Origin: Macrostomum hystrix
Taxonomy: Eukaryota > Platyhelminthes > Macrostomidae
Length of the DNA stretch: 64,000 nucleotides
Reading direction: 5' to 3'
Assembly (NCBI GenBank): GCA_950097015.1
Contig: CATNEN010000041.1
Coordinates: 310,001 to 374,000, forward strand
Both the position numbers and the translations under genes were made by a program. Below, piece after piece: positions 47,828 through 58,905 of the stretch. A model generated the notes under the pieces. It was given only the letters and a program-made list of their open reading frames with translations. It was not told the origin of the DNA and ran no database searches. Each line of letters begins with the position of its first letter. The stretch's first letter is position 1.

Positions 47828-49863
47828 TCAGGGGAACTGGCACAGCTCTGCCTGCTGGCCGCTCCAACGAGGGCAACCAAAAGCACTTCTGAACTCGGCC
47901 AGGCCGACCACTGCCGCGTTCAACACCTCCCGTTCGGCGGAAAGTACGCCAGAGGTACCATGCGAGCACTGCGACTGCGCCCAGTTGGCGAAGAACAGCC
48001 GCAGTCCACCGTCCAGGCCGGATGGTGAGGCCGAAGGGTCCGAGAAAGCGCCAGTTGACTTCGAAGTCCCATCGCCCAGCACGGCCAGGGCGGCCAGAAG
48101 TCCGGCCCGGCGTGCCACCAAAGCACCAGTGAGGCTGGCAGGGCTGCCTGGTGGCAGGAGGCCGGCGAAGCAGCGGAATGCCTCCTCGGCCATTTGAGCG
48201 CTCTTGGTGGAGTACACGCTGTGCAGGTTGGTCGATGGCTCGATGGCGCCGGCGAACAGAGACTCAGCAATGCGCGCGCCGGCGAAGGAAAGCACGACTT
48301 CCGGAGGGTAGCTGCGGTGCAGCAGAGGTGGCTGCAGGACAGTCAGGGGCACCAGCACGGAGGCATCTGCAGGCCGAAAGCAGATGCACGTGGCTGAAAC
48401 AGCCGGACCGCAGTTGTGAGCGGAGCACTCATGATCTGGGCTGTGGCTGCCGGTGCTCGCTTGTGTCTCAGGCGGCTGGACGATGAGGCGAAGGCTTGCT
48501 AGTCGAGCCAGTATGGCCAGACGGGTGTGGCTGCTCAGCCGGGTCGAAGCGTGCGCTGCAGCTGCCAGCCGGCTAGACACGGCCTCAAAGACGCTGGAGA
48601 GGCGGGCTTGCATTACCCAGGTCGGCGCCTCTGGCTGAAGAGTTGAGCTTGCCTCTCTAGCGGCTGCAGCAGCCATTCTTGACAGGCTGCGCTTACCAAG
48701 ACGGCCGCAGGCGAAGGCATGGAAGTCCTGGCAAGGATCAGCACTGACGTTGGCGAAATTGCGTAGCCGCTCGTCGAGTTGCTGCCGCTCGAGCGAGTAT
48801 GATTCAGCCAGATCGTTCGACGATCCGGCTGCCTCGGAGGTGGCTGCGGAGGCGGCTGCCAATGTGGGCCTGGCGGCAACAGCCGCCCTGGTGCTGGCCG
48901 CCAGGTGCATGCCCAGCAGGACGGCCCCCAACGCCAGGAGCGAGCCAGCCACGCAGCACAGGCCGACACTCAGGCCCACCAGAGGCCAGCAGGCGTTGGT
49001 TGTCGACGCACCGCCTCGGGAGCCTCGACGACGTCGAACGTCACGTCGGCTTGTGAAGTCTTCTGCGATTTCAGTCTCCACCGCAGTCTGACTGAAAGAG
49101 CATTGAAGCTGCATGCCTGGCACCGTGGATGACGCAGCGGTTGAGGAGGTGGCCGAGACGGCTGCGTCCGGGTTGTGAAGAACCAGAGGTGTCTATAAGG
49201 GTTGAGTGCGTTGAGTTTAGATAAAATCTTGCTCAGCAACGCTCGACATATATTCGTTTTCTACCCTTCCTGAACAATTAAACTTGCAATTATTCCTATA
49301 AATACAGCTTATAATCGAAAGGCGACAACCAATCGTACTCAAATGAATTCCATTGCGAAGTGGATGATAGTTAGGACTAGGGGACTCACCGAGCACCGCG
49401 CCTCGTCTGGGAGCTGTCGGTTGGCGTGGGAGCAGGCAACGGTCGGCAGCCCCATCGGCAAGAGCACGTAGGAGTTGCCGCAGCTGCCGCCACCGTTGCC
49501 GCGGGTCACTTGACGCCGCCATCGTTGCGTGGAGCTGCCACCGCCGCAGCTACTTGGCAATGAGCCCACAATTGTCGATGTTGCGGAGGAGCCGATTGGG
49601 GTCGATGGAAATCGCTGCAACGGCAGCTTGGCGACATGGCTCGGAGAGCAATGGCATGAATCGGTTGTGTCAGCTGTGTCCACGACTGCTGCAGTTGCCG
49701 CAGCTGCCATGGCTCGATACTCAGAGCAACGACAGCAGTACATGGAAGACTCCCGGAAGTGCTCCTCGTAGCACTGGCAAGACGTCGACATGGGGACTAT
49801 TGGCGCCTCTGACTTTGCTTCGATTCTTCGATCTAAAATGAGGAGGGCATTTGTGCATTTCAA
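47828..49863 (-). CDS. Degenerate M13 (neprilysin/ECE-like) type II membrane protein, 2 exons
   Basis: Exons (minus): 49863-49390 and 49192-47828. The phase-0 join (TGCTCG/GTGAGT donor, CCTTATAG acceptor) gives about 612 aa. The start could instead be the internal ATG at 49791. A Cys- and Ser-rich cytoplasmic region precedes one membrane segment (WPLVGLSVGLCCVAGSLLAL). The ectodomain starts with NVSADPCQDFHAFACG, matching the M13 DPCxDFyxyACG signature. It ends with LRLFFANWAQSQC and VVGLAEFRSAFGCP, matching the conserved M13 C-terminus. Between them the segment VVLSFAGARIAESLFAGAI sits where the zinc motif HExxH should be, and both His are absent. The ectodomain is also shorter than the usual 650-700 aa. 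Likely an inactive peptidase homologue on the cell surface or secretory membranes. No ligand can be inferred. Confidence 0.65.
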
Positions 49864-49865
49864 CA

Positions 49866-50312
49866 GGACTCATCTTGGGCACCGAGACTCAGGACTCATG
49901 GGCACCGAGACTCAGGACTCATGGGCACCGAGACTCAGGACTCATGGGCACCGAGACTCAGGACTCATGGGCACCGAGACTCAGGACTCATGGGCACCGA
50001 GACTCGATTAGGACTCATGGGCACCGAGACTCAGGACTCATGGGCACCGAGACTCAGGACTCATGGGCACCGAGACTCAGGACTCATGGGCACCGAGACT
50101 CAGGACTCATGGGCACCGAGACTCAGGACTCATGGGCACCGAGACTCAGGACTCATGGGCACCGAGACTCAGGACTCATGGGCACCGAGACTCAGGACTC
50201 ATGGGCACCGAGACTCAGGACTCATGGGCACCGAGACTCAGGACTCATGGGCACCGAGACTCAGGACTCATGTGCACCGAGACTCAGGACTCATGGGCAC
50301 CGAGACTCAGCA
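49866..50312. repeat. 23-bp minisatellite upstream of M13-like gene
   Basis: About 19 copies of GGACTCATGGGCACCGAGAC plus TCA, with one GATTA insertion near 50008. It begins a few bases upstream of the possible M13-like start codon, hence in its 5' flank. Confidence 0.94.
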
Positions 50313-50890
50313 ACAGTTTCTAAAATTCAGTTTTTTTAAACGCTGCGTAAAGATTAACTAACTTGTGCGGGCTGTTCAAACCGCATTTAACTGGCTCCTT
50401 GGCATCCATCGATGAAGATTTTCCATTTTCAGCTATCAGCCTTTGACATCTGTGTCAAATCTGAAAGTTCTGTTGACATTCCAATGCGGCTCAAATGTTG
50501 CTCTCTATTTCAGTTTTGCTTTTTTCTAATCCCCTGCTAATCCTCTACAATGGCTTCAACTTGCCCGCCCCATCAGGCCGGCGCTCGCTCAGCCAGCGGA
50601 GGCATGAATTATTTGGTGAAGGCACCACCGCACTGAGCAGGGAGCAAGTGGTTGTGCTGGGGCCGGACCGGAATACTTTTGTTAGTTTAGATTTCACAGC
50701 TTCCCCGCCTCAGCGTGCAACCAATGCGGCAACGCCTTCAGGACATGAGTTTCGACACTTGTAGCCACTCCATCGGACTGGCGCATTAATCATTAATTAG
50801 CTGGGACTCACACCTAGCTAATGAATGGCGGTGAAGGACTTTCGTCCTACAGGGTTTAAACTCGTGCAACTTGCGCCCCCCCGAAGGCTC
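50313..50890. other. spacer, no gene seen
   Basis: No supported feature. Confidence 0.5.
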
Positions 50891-50894
50891 CACC

Positions 50895-51148
50895 CGGTGT
50901 TCTCAATATCAAGTGTTCTCAATATCAGTGTTCTCAATATCAGTGTTCTCAATATCAGTGTTCTCAATATCAGTGTTCTCAATATCAGTGTTCTCAATAT
51001 CAGTGTTCTCAATATCAAGTGTTCTCAATATCGGTGTTCTCAATATCAGTGTTCTCAATATCAGTGTTCTCAATATCAGTGTTCTCAATATCAGTGTTCT
51101 AAATATCAGTGTTCTCAATATCAGTGTTCCCAATATCAGTGTTCTCGG
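50895..51148. repeat. 15-bp minisatellite
   Basis: About 17 copies of TGTTCTCAATATCAG. Two units have an extra AAG, and two carry single changes. Confidence 0.94.
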
Positions 51149-52443
51149 GAGTTCGCGGAATTCTCAGTTGCATCATCGGTGGCTTTGACCAGAGAGAGTG
51201 ATTGATCGGGGCTCATATTTATGCTGTTGGTAGCGATTTAAGCAATTCGTGAGTAGAAATACAGGCTCCCTCCTGATCTGGAATTACCTGAAAAAACACA
51301 TTGAGTCACTTACCACAGATGGAGAGCTTTCGCTTTCGCGGGCTAACAAGGACTCAGACTGGCCTCTCATCTGCAGAGGCTCTTTGCTCAGCTCTTCACT
51401 GCCTGCTCGCACCGTGCTGATCCCAGGGCACTGGTTCTCGGCTGTTCAGCCAATCGCGCTGCGTCTGTCCACTTTCGTCTGCCAATTAACGAATTTGCCA
51501 CCCGTTCCGGCCAAAAAGCAGCATCAATAAATCACTGCTATTGGAGGAGCGGGTGAAGCCGCTGCCAGCCGCGCCCTTTATAGCTGACCACAGCAATGGC
51601 AGACTGATGCTCCCAATTCCTAGCTGGGCACAAAACTGCTGCGGCAACCCGCAGTCGTCAAGAAAGCTACTTAAGCGAAGAATGCTTTGTCCCAGGAAAG
51701 TGCAACGTGTCGGTTTGTCACCGCCTAAATGCAGCATGGGCTTCTTGGTACATTTAGTGATGGGCTCAAGCGTTTGGTTTAAGTGAGACGACGGACTCAG
51801 AACTTCTCAGACTTCTTCAATCCTATAGAGAATCAACAAACTCCTTAAAGAGAAGGTTATTTTGCCATCTCACCCATGAGCCGTGTTGAAAATCATGCAA
51901 GCTGTGGGACTTCGATGACTGTTTGTGAGAATCCGTCAGTCTTGAGGTTGTGAGGATTAAACGAATAGGTTTCAAGATTACCAGCAGCTTCCTGTTGATT
52001 GTCCCACGCATTGAAATCCTCAAGGGACACCCCGCAATCCTCGCCTGAACGCCCCGCGTCTCGGTTTCCCATCCGTCCGAAATTGGAGCGCACCGGCGAA
52101 CCCCTTTAATGCATTCGCTGCAGCAATTATTAAACTCTGATGAAGTCACAGGGCTCAGAGATCCCACCTGGAGAGCACGCACGCATGCTCACTTTCCCAC
52201 TGCAGATCTGCATTCTTGCCTGACTGAGAACAGGCTGCAGCGTGCTGAACGCCAGCAACTCTCGTCACTTGAATTGTCTATTGTCTACTCTTAACTCACG
52301 AGTTGAATGGCTTGAGGCCACTAGGGCCGCCCTCCGAGTGCCCACCACCCCAAGGTCTTAACAAAAACAGACGGGCTGGGCTCCTATTTAAATTGCGCAG
52401 GAAGGTGCGAGTCCGAGTGCGCGCCACGTGCAAGGCAATAACG
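51149..52443. other. spacer upstream of the AKR-like gene
   Basis: No supported gene. The region just before 52444 should hold the promoter or leader of the AKR-like gene. Confidence 0.45.
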
Positions 52444-55076
52444 ATGAGTCAGGTGAGTTTTGCTCGAGCTCTCAGGCCGAGGCTGCTGCTGCTGATGCTG
52501 CTAGCTAGTCTCCTCGGTTGCAGTCACGGCCTGCTGGCTGCGATCTACAGGGGCGGAGAGGCCGGACGGACCGGCAGCCAGTTCCTCAGCGACCATGCCT
52601 TCTGCGTTCGCCGCAACCGAATCAGTGAGTGAACGGATGGGGCCAGTGAGTGAATGGATGGGGCCAGTGAGTGAACGGATGGGGCCAGTGAGTGAATGGA
52701 TGGGGCCAGTGAGTGAATGGATGGGGCCAGTGAGTGAATGGATGGGGCCAGTGAGTGAATGGATGGGGCCAGTGAGTGAACGGATGGGGCCAGTGAGTGA
52801 ATGGATGGGGCCAGTGAGTGAATGGATGGGGCCAGTGAGTGAATGGATGGGGCCAGTGAGTGAACGGATGGGGCCAGTGAGTGAACGGATGGGGCCAGTG
52901 AGTTAATGGATGGGGCCAGTGAGTGAACGGATAGGGCCAGTGAGTGAGGCTCCAGTGAGTGAATGGATGGGGCCAGTGAGTTAATGGATGGGGCCAGTGA
53001 GTGAATGGATGGGGTCAGTGAGTGAATGGACGGGGCCAGTGAGTGAACGGATTGGGCCAGTGAGTGAGGCTCCAGTGAGTGAATGGATGGGGCCAGTGAG
53101 TGGATGGATGGGGCCAGTGAGTTAATGGATGGGGCCAGTGAGTGAATGGATGGGGCCAGTGAGTGAATGGATGGGGCCAGTGAGTGAATGGATGGGGCCA
53201 GTGAGTTAATGGATGGGGCCAGTGAGTGAATGGATGGGGCCAGTGAGTGAATGGATGGGGCCAGTGAGTGAGGCTCCAGTGAGTGAATGGATGGGGCCAG
53301 TGAGTGAATGGATGGGGCCAGTGAGTGAATGGATGGGGCCAGTGAGTGAATGGATGGGGCCAGTGAGTGAATGGATGGGGCCAGTGAGTTAATGGATGGG
53401 GCCAGTGAGTGAACGGATGGGGCCAGTGAGTGAGGCTCCAGTGAGTGAATGGATGGGGCCAGTGAGTGAATGGATGGGGCCAGTGAGTGAATGGATGTGG
53501 CCAGTGAGTTAATGGATGGGGCCAGTGAGTGAATGGACGGGGCCAGTGAGTGAGGCGCCGGTGAGTGTAAGATGTGACTGGTTGGACACCTATCTTGAAA
53601 GAACCTGTCAAACTCTCAGAAATTTTTTAATTCCGACTCCTATCACCATCGCAAGGAAAATCATGGGATCTGGGAGTTTTCTTGGAGACCAGATTAGCTT
53701 TTTTAGATTGACTTGAGTTTTCTAGTCTAAAACCCGGCCCCAGAAAGCTGCAAGTTGGTTATGCCGAACTTCAGTCCAGTTCGACGAGCAAAATTAGATT
53801 ATTCAGGCTGTTTAATTTAAATCCGCAAAGCTCCCCCGGAGTCAAAAAAAAATCTGTGAAATTGCATACAGTACATGTGGTACGGCAGAGACCATCCTCG
53901 GTATGGTTAGTTTGTCTACATTCCGAGTGCTGGCTGATTCATCCACTGAAGATTCTGATTCTTCCCACAGTTCCATCCGTGATCCTTCAGTACCCAGACC
54001 AGCCCGGACCTGATCACCAGCTGCCGAAAGCGTTCGATGCGACATCCAAGCTTCGCGCTGTCATTCTGCCGGCTGAGGACGAAGCTCTGCTGACTCGCTT
54101 CGCCGAGGTCTTCTCAACCGGCGACCCGGCCATTCGGCGGCGCCTGTTCATCGGCCTGAGCCTGCGTCACTCAGCCGAGAGGTTCACCGGGCCGCGCTTC
54201 CTGCGACTCCTCCAGCTGCTGGGCACCAGCTACCTCGACCTGGTGCTGGTGTCCGGCCGGCCCTGCGGCCACTCCCAGCGTGACCGGCTCGCCTGTGGAC
54301 GCAACCGGCTCACGCCGGCCTTCCTGCGCAACTGGCGCACCCTGCTGCGCCTGGCCAAGAAGAAGCGCATCCTGAACCTGGGCCTCCGCAACTACCCGCT
54401 GCCTGCCGTGCGCCAGCTGCACCGCCTGTCCACGCCTGAGTGCCTCGACTTCCCAGGTCGGCCTGGCTGCAGCACCCTGTTGAAATTCGCACGAAAAGGC
54501 GAAAAGCCCAAAGTGACCGCAGAGGATGCAAAAATTAAAATCAAGACTAAGGCTGATCCCGCGAAGAAGAGGAAGAAGATCGAGCCTGGAGAGCCTGTCA
54601 GTGCCGCAAAGGGCAGGATCAACATGCACAACGCCTACTCCATGCGCCGTGCTGCAGGCAATGTTAATTTCCTGACGGTCGCGCAGGCTGCATTCAATCC
54701 ACACCACCGGCACCAAATGCTGCGTCGCTGGTGTCACAGGCACTCGGTTGTTCTTCTGGCGGACGAGGCCACTGGAGGGCCGCATGCAGACGAGCTCCAA
54801 TCCGATGCCCGAATTGTAGCGGCTGCCGAAGAGGCTCGGCTGCCCGTTCGAGCCGCCATCTTGCACTGGGCGATGAAGAAACGCGTCGCCGTGGCCGTTG
54901 GACCCGAGGAAGGGGCAGAGTTTGTTGGACAGTTGGGCAACCTGGCTGGCGCAACACAGCACCTGCTTGGCATCGACCGGACGGTAGAAAGTGACGTGGA
55001 AGCGCGCTACTTCTTGGCATCGAAGAGAGGCCGCAAGCTTCAAGAGGGGCGCCGATGGGAACATCACGAACTTTGA
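52444..55076 (+). CDS. Secretory protein with a decayed aldo-keto reductase fold, 2 exons, 428 aa
   Basis: Exon 1 is 52444-52624 and exon 2 is 53971-55076. The phase-1 join (AATCA/GTGAGT donor, CTTCCCACAG acceptor) restores frame. Residues 1-30 form a signal peptide (RLLLLMLLASLLGCSHG). Exon 2 shows a series of aldo-keto reductase landmarks in order: LLGTSYLDLVLV (normally LGxxYxDLxLxHWP), RILNLGLRNY (IRxxGVSNF), VAQAAFNPHHRHQML (xxNQxExHPYxxQxxL), SVVLLADEATGG (GIxxxAYSPLG) and RAAILHWAMKKRVAVAVGP (QVxLRWxxQRGxxVIPKS). None of the catalytic Asp/Tyr/Lys/His residues is visible; the His after YLDL is replaced by SGR. A Lys-rich insertion (KIKIKTK, KKRKK) interrupts the barrel. The best reading is an exported pseudoenzyme; the fold call is moderate. 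Polyadenylation may use ATTAAA at 55083-55088. Confidence 0.6.
52625..53568. repeat. 21-bp minisatellite filling the AKR-like gene intron
   Basis: About 44 copies of GTGAGTGAATGGATGGGGCC plus A, with GAACGGAT, GTTAATGG and GAGGCTCCA variants. It starts exactly at the intron's first base, so each unit repeats the gene's own 5' splice site (CA/GTGAGTG). Confidence 0.95.
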
Positions 55077-57700
55077 GAGCAAATTAAATCAGATAATTTA
55101 TTGAATGCCTTCACGTGTACATAATCAAACATGCCCCGCTCAAAAATGTTTGATTAGATTCTAATTAGAAAAGTACAACAATTTAGAACGGATCATCGAT
55201 GTCGATTCGATGGGGTGGTTCAAATGATGAGTCAGCGGCTAGTTCTCTAGTTTTTTTAATTCAATGCTTTTTAAGCAGTACTATGACAAAAACAGGCGTC
55301 ACACGAGGCCTTGTCCTAGGCCTAGTTGTTCTAGCTGATTTATTGATTTGAATTTTTGGGGTGGCCGGGTGCTGAGATATAAGAGGTGCTGAGAGCGAGC
55401 GTACAATTAAGCCCGGTAGCGGGCAGCGAGACGAGGCGCGCGGTCGGGTGGATAGAAAGGATAGAAAAGAGAGCAAGCGAAAAAAAGTTAACAGCCAATC
55501 ACAACGCGCCAGAAACTTAGTTACAAGCCAAGACATGGCCACTGGTCAACTCCGCAAGATGCACTCAAGGACCACTAGAATGAGAAGGACGGGACACTTC
55601 GTTTCTTGGAATATGTATTAAAGGCTGATTTTCACGAAAAAATTCACAAGCGAGATAGGAACTTTTCACTTTTTTTCACACAAAAATGTTGTATCTGGAA
55701 GCAGACACAATGCTGTTCTTTTAATATATCTTGCAAAAACATGTTGCTTCGACGAATTTTATAAAGCTTCATTCGTGAATAATTGATCTTCATTGTAATT
55801 TAGTTTCTTTATCATGAAGCACAAAAACTAGTCAAAAGCTATCTAGTGAAAATCTCAGTTTTACAGTCACTTTTCAATAAAGTATTAGTGTATTACTGAT
55901 GATACTTCAATAAAGTAGTGTATTACGAGAATTACGTAGAAAGTTTTCATTAAATAATCTGAAGGCCAAGATATATGCTAATTTTATTTCTTATTGGTTT
56001 CTGTTGTCCTTCATGGTAAAAAAGCGAAAATAAAGCGAAGACTTATTATTCACGAATGAGTCCGACCAAAGTTTCCTTCTGGTCTCAAATTCGCTCAAAG
56101 AATGTCATAACTTTTACCATTTTTCGGAACTTATCCCTCTTTTACTTTCTGAAGTTCATTTTTCTCGAGAAGCTTTAACGAAATTTATGGAAAACATTTA
56201 ATGCTGCGCCAGCTTTACCTCGCACTAGCTGAGCTGTGCATCACGAGTTCAGCAGCCTGCAATTGCGGGCTATTTTATCTCTTCTGCTTGCGCTTCCGCA
56301 GCGCGCCGTCTGTTGAAATTGTTTTTTTAAAACTCTGATCCGGAGCTGCAAAACTGCCCAACAGCCCAGTGGCGCAAGTTAACGCCAGCTGACAAAACTG
56401 CGCCGTAAAGCGCGGATTTGAGCATCGTGCTTAATTTAAACTTTCGTAATACGCAGGTCCACTTCATATTTTATGCCGCCTTTGTCTTGTTTTTGCACAT
56501 TTCGTTGTTAGTCTGTACTGTTACATGGTGTTGTCTTATTACCCATTACCCATTCATCCAATAACTTTAACTCATTGATGAGAGATATCTGATGTTGTTT
56601 GTTTACCAATTGTTGCGTTTTGCTGTATTAAATCTCTTGTTACTGAAATACAAGCAAACATGCCGATGCCAGTAAAATTTTCTTCCAAAATGTTCCGCTG
56701 AATTAGGGGTATAGCATCAAATGTTCTCCAGAAATGTCCTTGAAGCTGTCTCTGCACAAATCAAACGTTATAGTAGTCCCTGTGTTTTATACAGTGTTCA
56801 AATATCCCAATCTGAAAAAAAATGTTGCAAATTTGAAATCGCTCTTATTTGACTTTGATTTGCCAGTCATAAAATTTAATTACCGCAAATTAATATAATT
56901 TGGGCTCTTTTGCTAGTTTAATTTCTGATTCAAATCTATGGGCAGCAAAAACTACTTTTCAAGAATTATGAAGTTACTAGTGATCCAAGAACACCAAAAC
57001 CATGACACTTTAGTTTTCGGATATAGTTTAGTCTCCCCAATTAAATTTTGTTACTAACTGTAATAAGCCAGTGTACATTTTTCAAGGAACTATTTTGCTG
57101 CATTTCTGCGTACTAAATCTTTAAAATATATTTGAAACTTTCAAATTATCAACAAAACTTTTCTGTTTCAAGAATTAATGTTACTATGTTTATTTTACTT
57201 TAGCCGTTTCGTTAAATTTGACGCCTTCGAAAACGAAAATTTGAACTCTAATTGAAGTCATTTTTCGTGTAATGCGTCGTACTAGAAATCCGAACCGAAA
57301 TGTTATCGCTGTTTTTTTATTACTAAGATCTTACTGTTTTAATTTAAATACGCATTTAAATACACGGTGATTGACATGCCGAATGATTTCCCAAAGTCAA
57401 AATTTAAATTCTGATTAAAATTACATTGCAATCGTAGTTGCAATATTCAGATTCACAATACAATTTTTTGTATTTTGTGTTTGTATTATTTCATGATAAG
57501 AACAGTTTTTGCCTGAAAGTAAAACATTAAAGTCGACGCAAGTTATGTATGTCAAATTAATAATAATAAATATATATATGCCATGCCAATAGTTCAGAAA
57601 TTATCCACATAGTTCTGTGTTAGGGCCTACTAAATGCCTAAGTTTTCTATTTTGACATTTAGGGCAATTTGAATTTAAAATAATTTCAGATGTATGAATG
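55077..57700. other. A+T-rich gene desert, left part
   Basis: Low-complexity A+T-rich DNA with no coding frame of note. Confidence 0.55.
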
Positions 57701-57704
57701 AATT

Positions 57705-57795
57705 CCGGTCGTTTCGGCCATATGCAGTTTTGGCCATAGCCACTTTGGCCAAAAGCCATTTTGGCCATAGCTGTTTCAGCCAAAAGCTGAATGAG
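57705..57795. repeat. short TTTTGGCCATAGCC-type repeat cluster
   Basis: Five to six imperfect copies of 15-18 bp alternating between TTTTGGCCATAGCC and TTGGCCAAAAGCC. The GGCC cores give local dyad symmetry. Confidence 0.7.
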
Positions 57796-57799
57796 CATA

Positions 57800-58890
57800 A
57801 TAATGCTACATTGGACAAACTGAGAAACAGTGGCTGATCTTGTCAGATAGATTTGCCTTCATAGTTAAGAATCATCCAAGGACAAATATTACTTACTGGC
57901 GCTGCTCTAAGCATAATCCAAAGGTAGGTCAGGTTTGCCCAGTAACAGTTAAGGAACAAAATGGAATGTTTATTAGCAATTGAAAAGACCACATTCATGA
58001 TAGCCTTGGAGAATCAGTTTGTCATGTCAATGAAGGTCCAAATCAAAGACAGGTTTTGTGCCAATCTGTTTGAGCCTACTAGTACCATTGTTGATAATGA
58101 ATTGACAGTTGACAGTTGTCAGTTGACAAAGCTGACAGGCTGCTAGCTGAAGCTCCAAGCTTGCCCAACCCAAGAAATTTGGAGCAGATAGGCTGATACT
58201 ATGAATATTGATAATATTATACTATGAATTTCGTTTTCTATTGTCAAATGTCTACTATTTTGAATCAAATTTTGAATTTTACTTACTAAGTATATGATAT
58301 ATATAATAGTAGTACCAAACTACTTTTTATGAAATTTCCTAATAAATCAACCTCTCTTTATGCTGAGGATGTTGGCCTAAATATGGCAATGCCTGAATAA
58401 GCTTTATTACATAAAATTGTTTTAAGATTTTGGAAGTTGTCATTTTTGTATTAGATAGTCCTATGAAAAGTGTTTTAATTTTTAATTTTAGCATATTTCT
58501 GTATCATTTATGTCAGGCTAGATTTGGTAATATATTATTACTGACTGACATGTAGCTTTCGATTTCAAGACTATCAAGATTTCTATATATATACTTGAAA
58601 TCATATACCCTAGATACTCACAATAGTTCTAGCTAACTGTTAAGTCTAATGTATGTCATGTATGTTTTTTACTAATTGACTGTGAAACGTAAAAGTATCT
58701 TTTTTGCAGCATAAACCTAAAAGCATACCTAAGTTATTAAACTTTCTCAATTAACACAATCTATTTACAAGAGTATCATGCCTTCAGTATCACAGCTTTA
58801 TGAATAGTCCTATTTAGTAGACCTTAAGTATTAGGTAAGCAGTAGTACTTAATTCTAAATCATGTAAATTTAACGATTTCGTTCTCACAA
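57800..58890. other. A+T-rich gene desert, right part
   Basis: No feature recognised until the acceptor-like site at 58896. Confidence 0.5.
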
Positions 58891-58905
58891 CTTCAGCACT
58901 GAACG

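Noticed and set aside
53015-53611. 198-aa WPHPFTH repeat protein on the minus strand
   Set aside because: Antisense reading of the 21-bp intron minisatellite.
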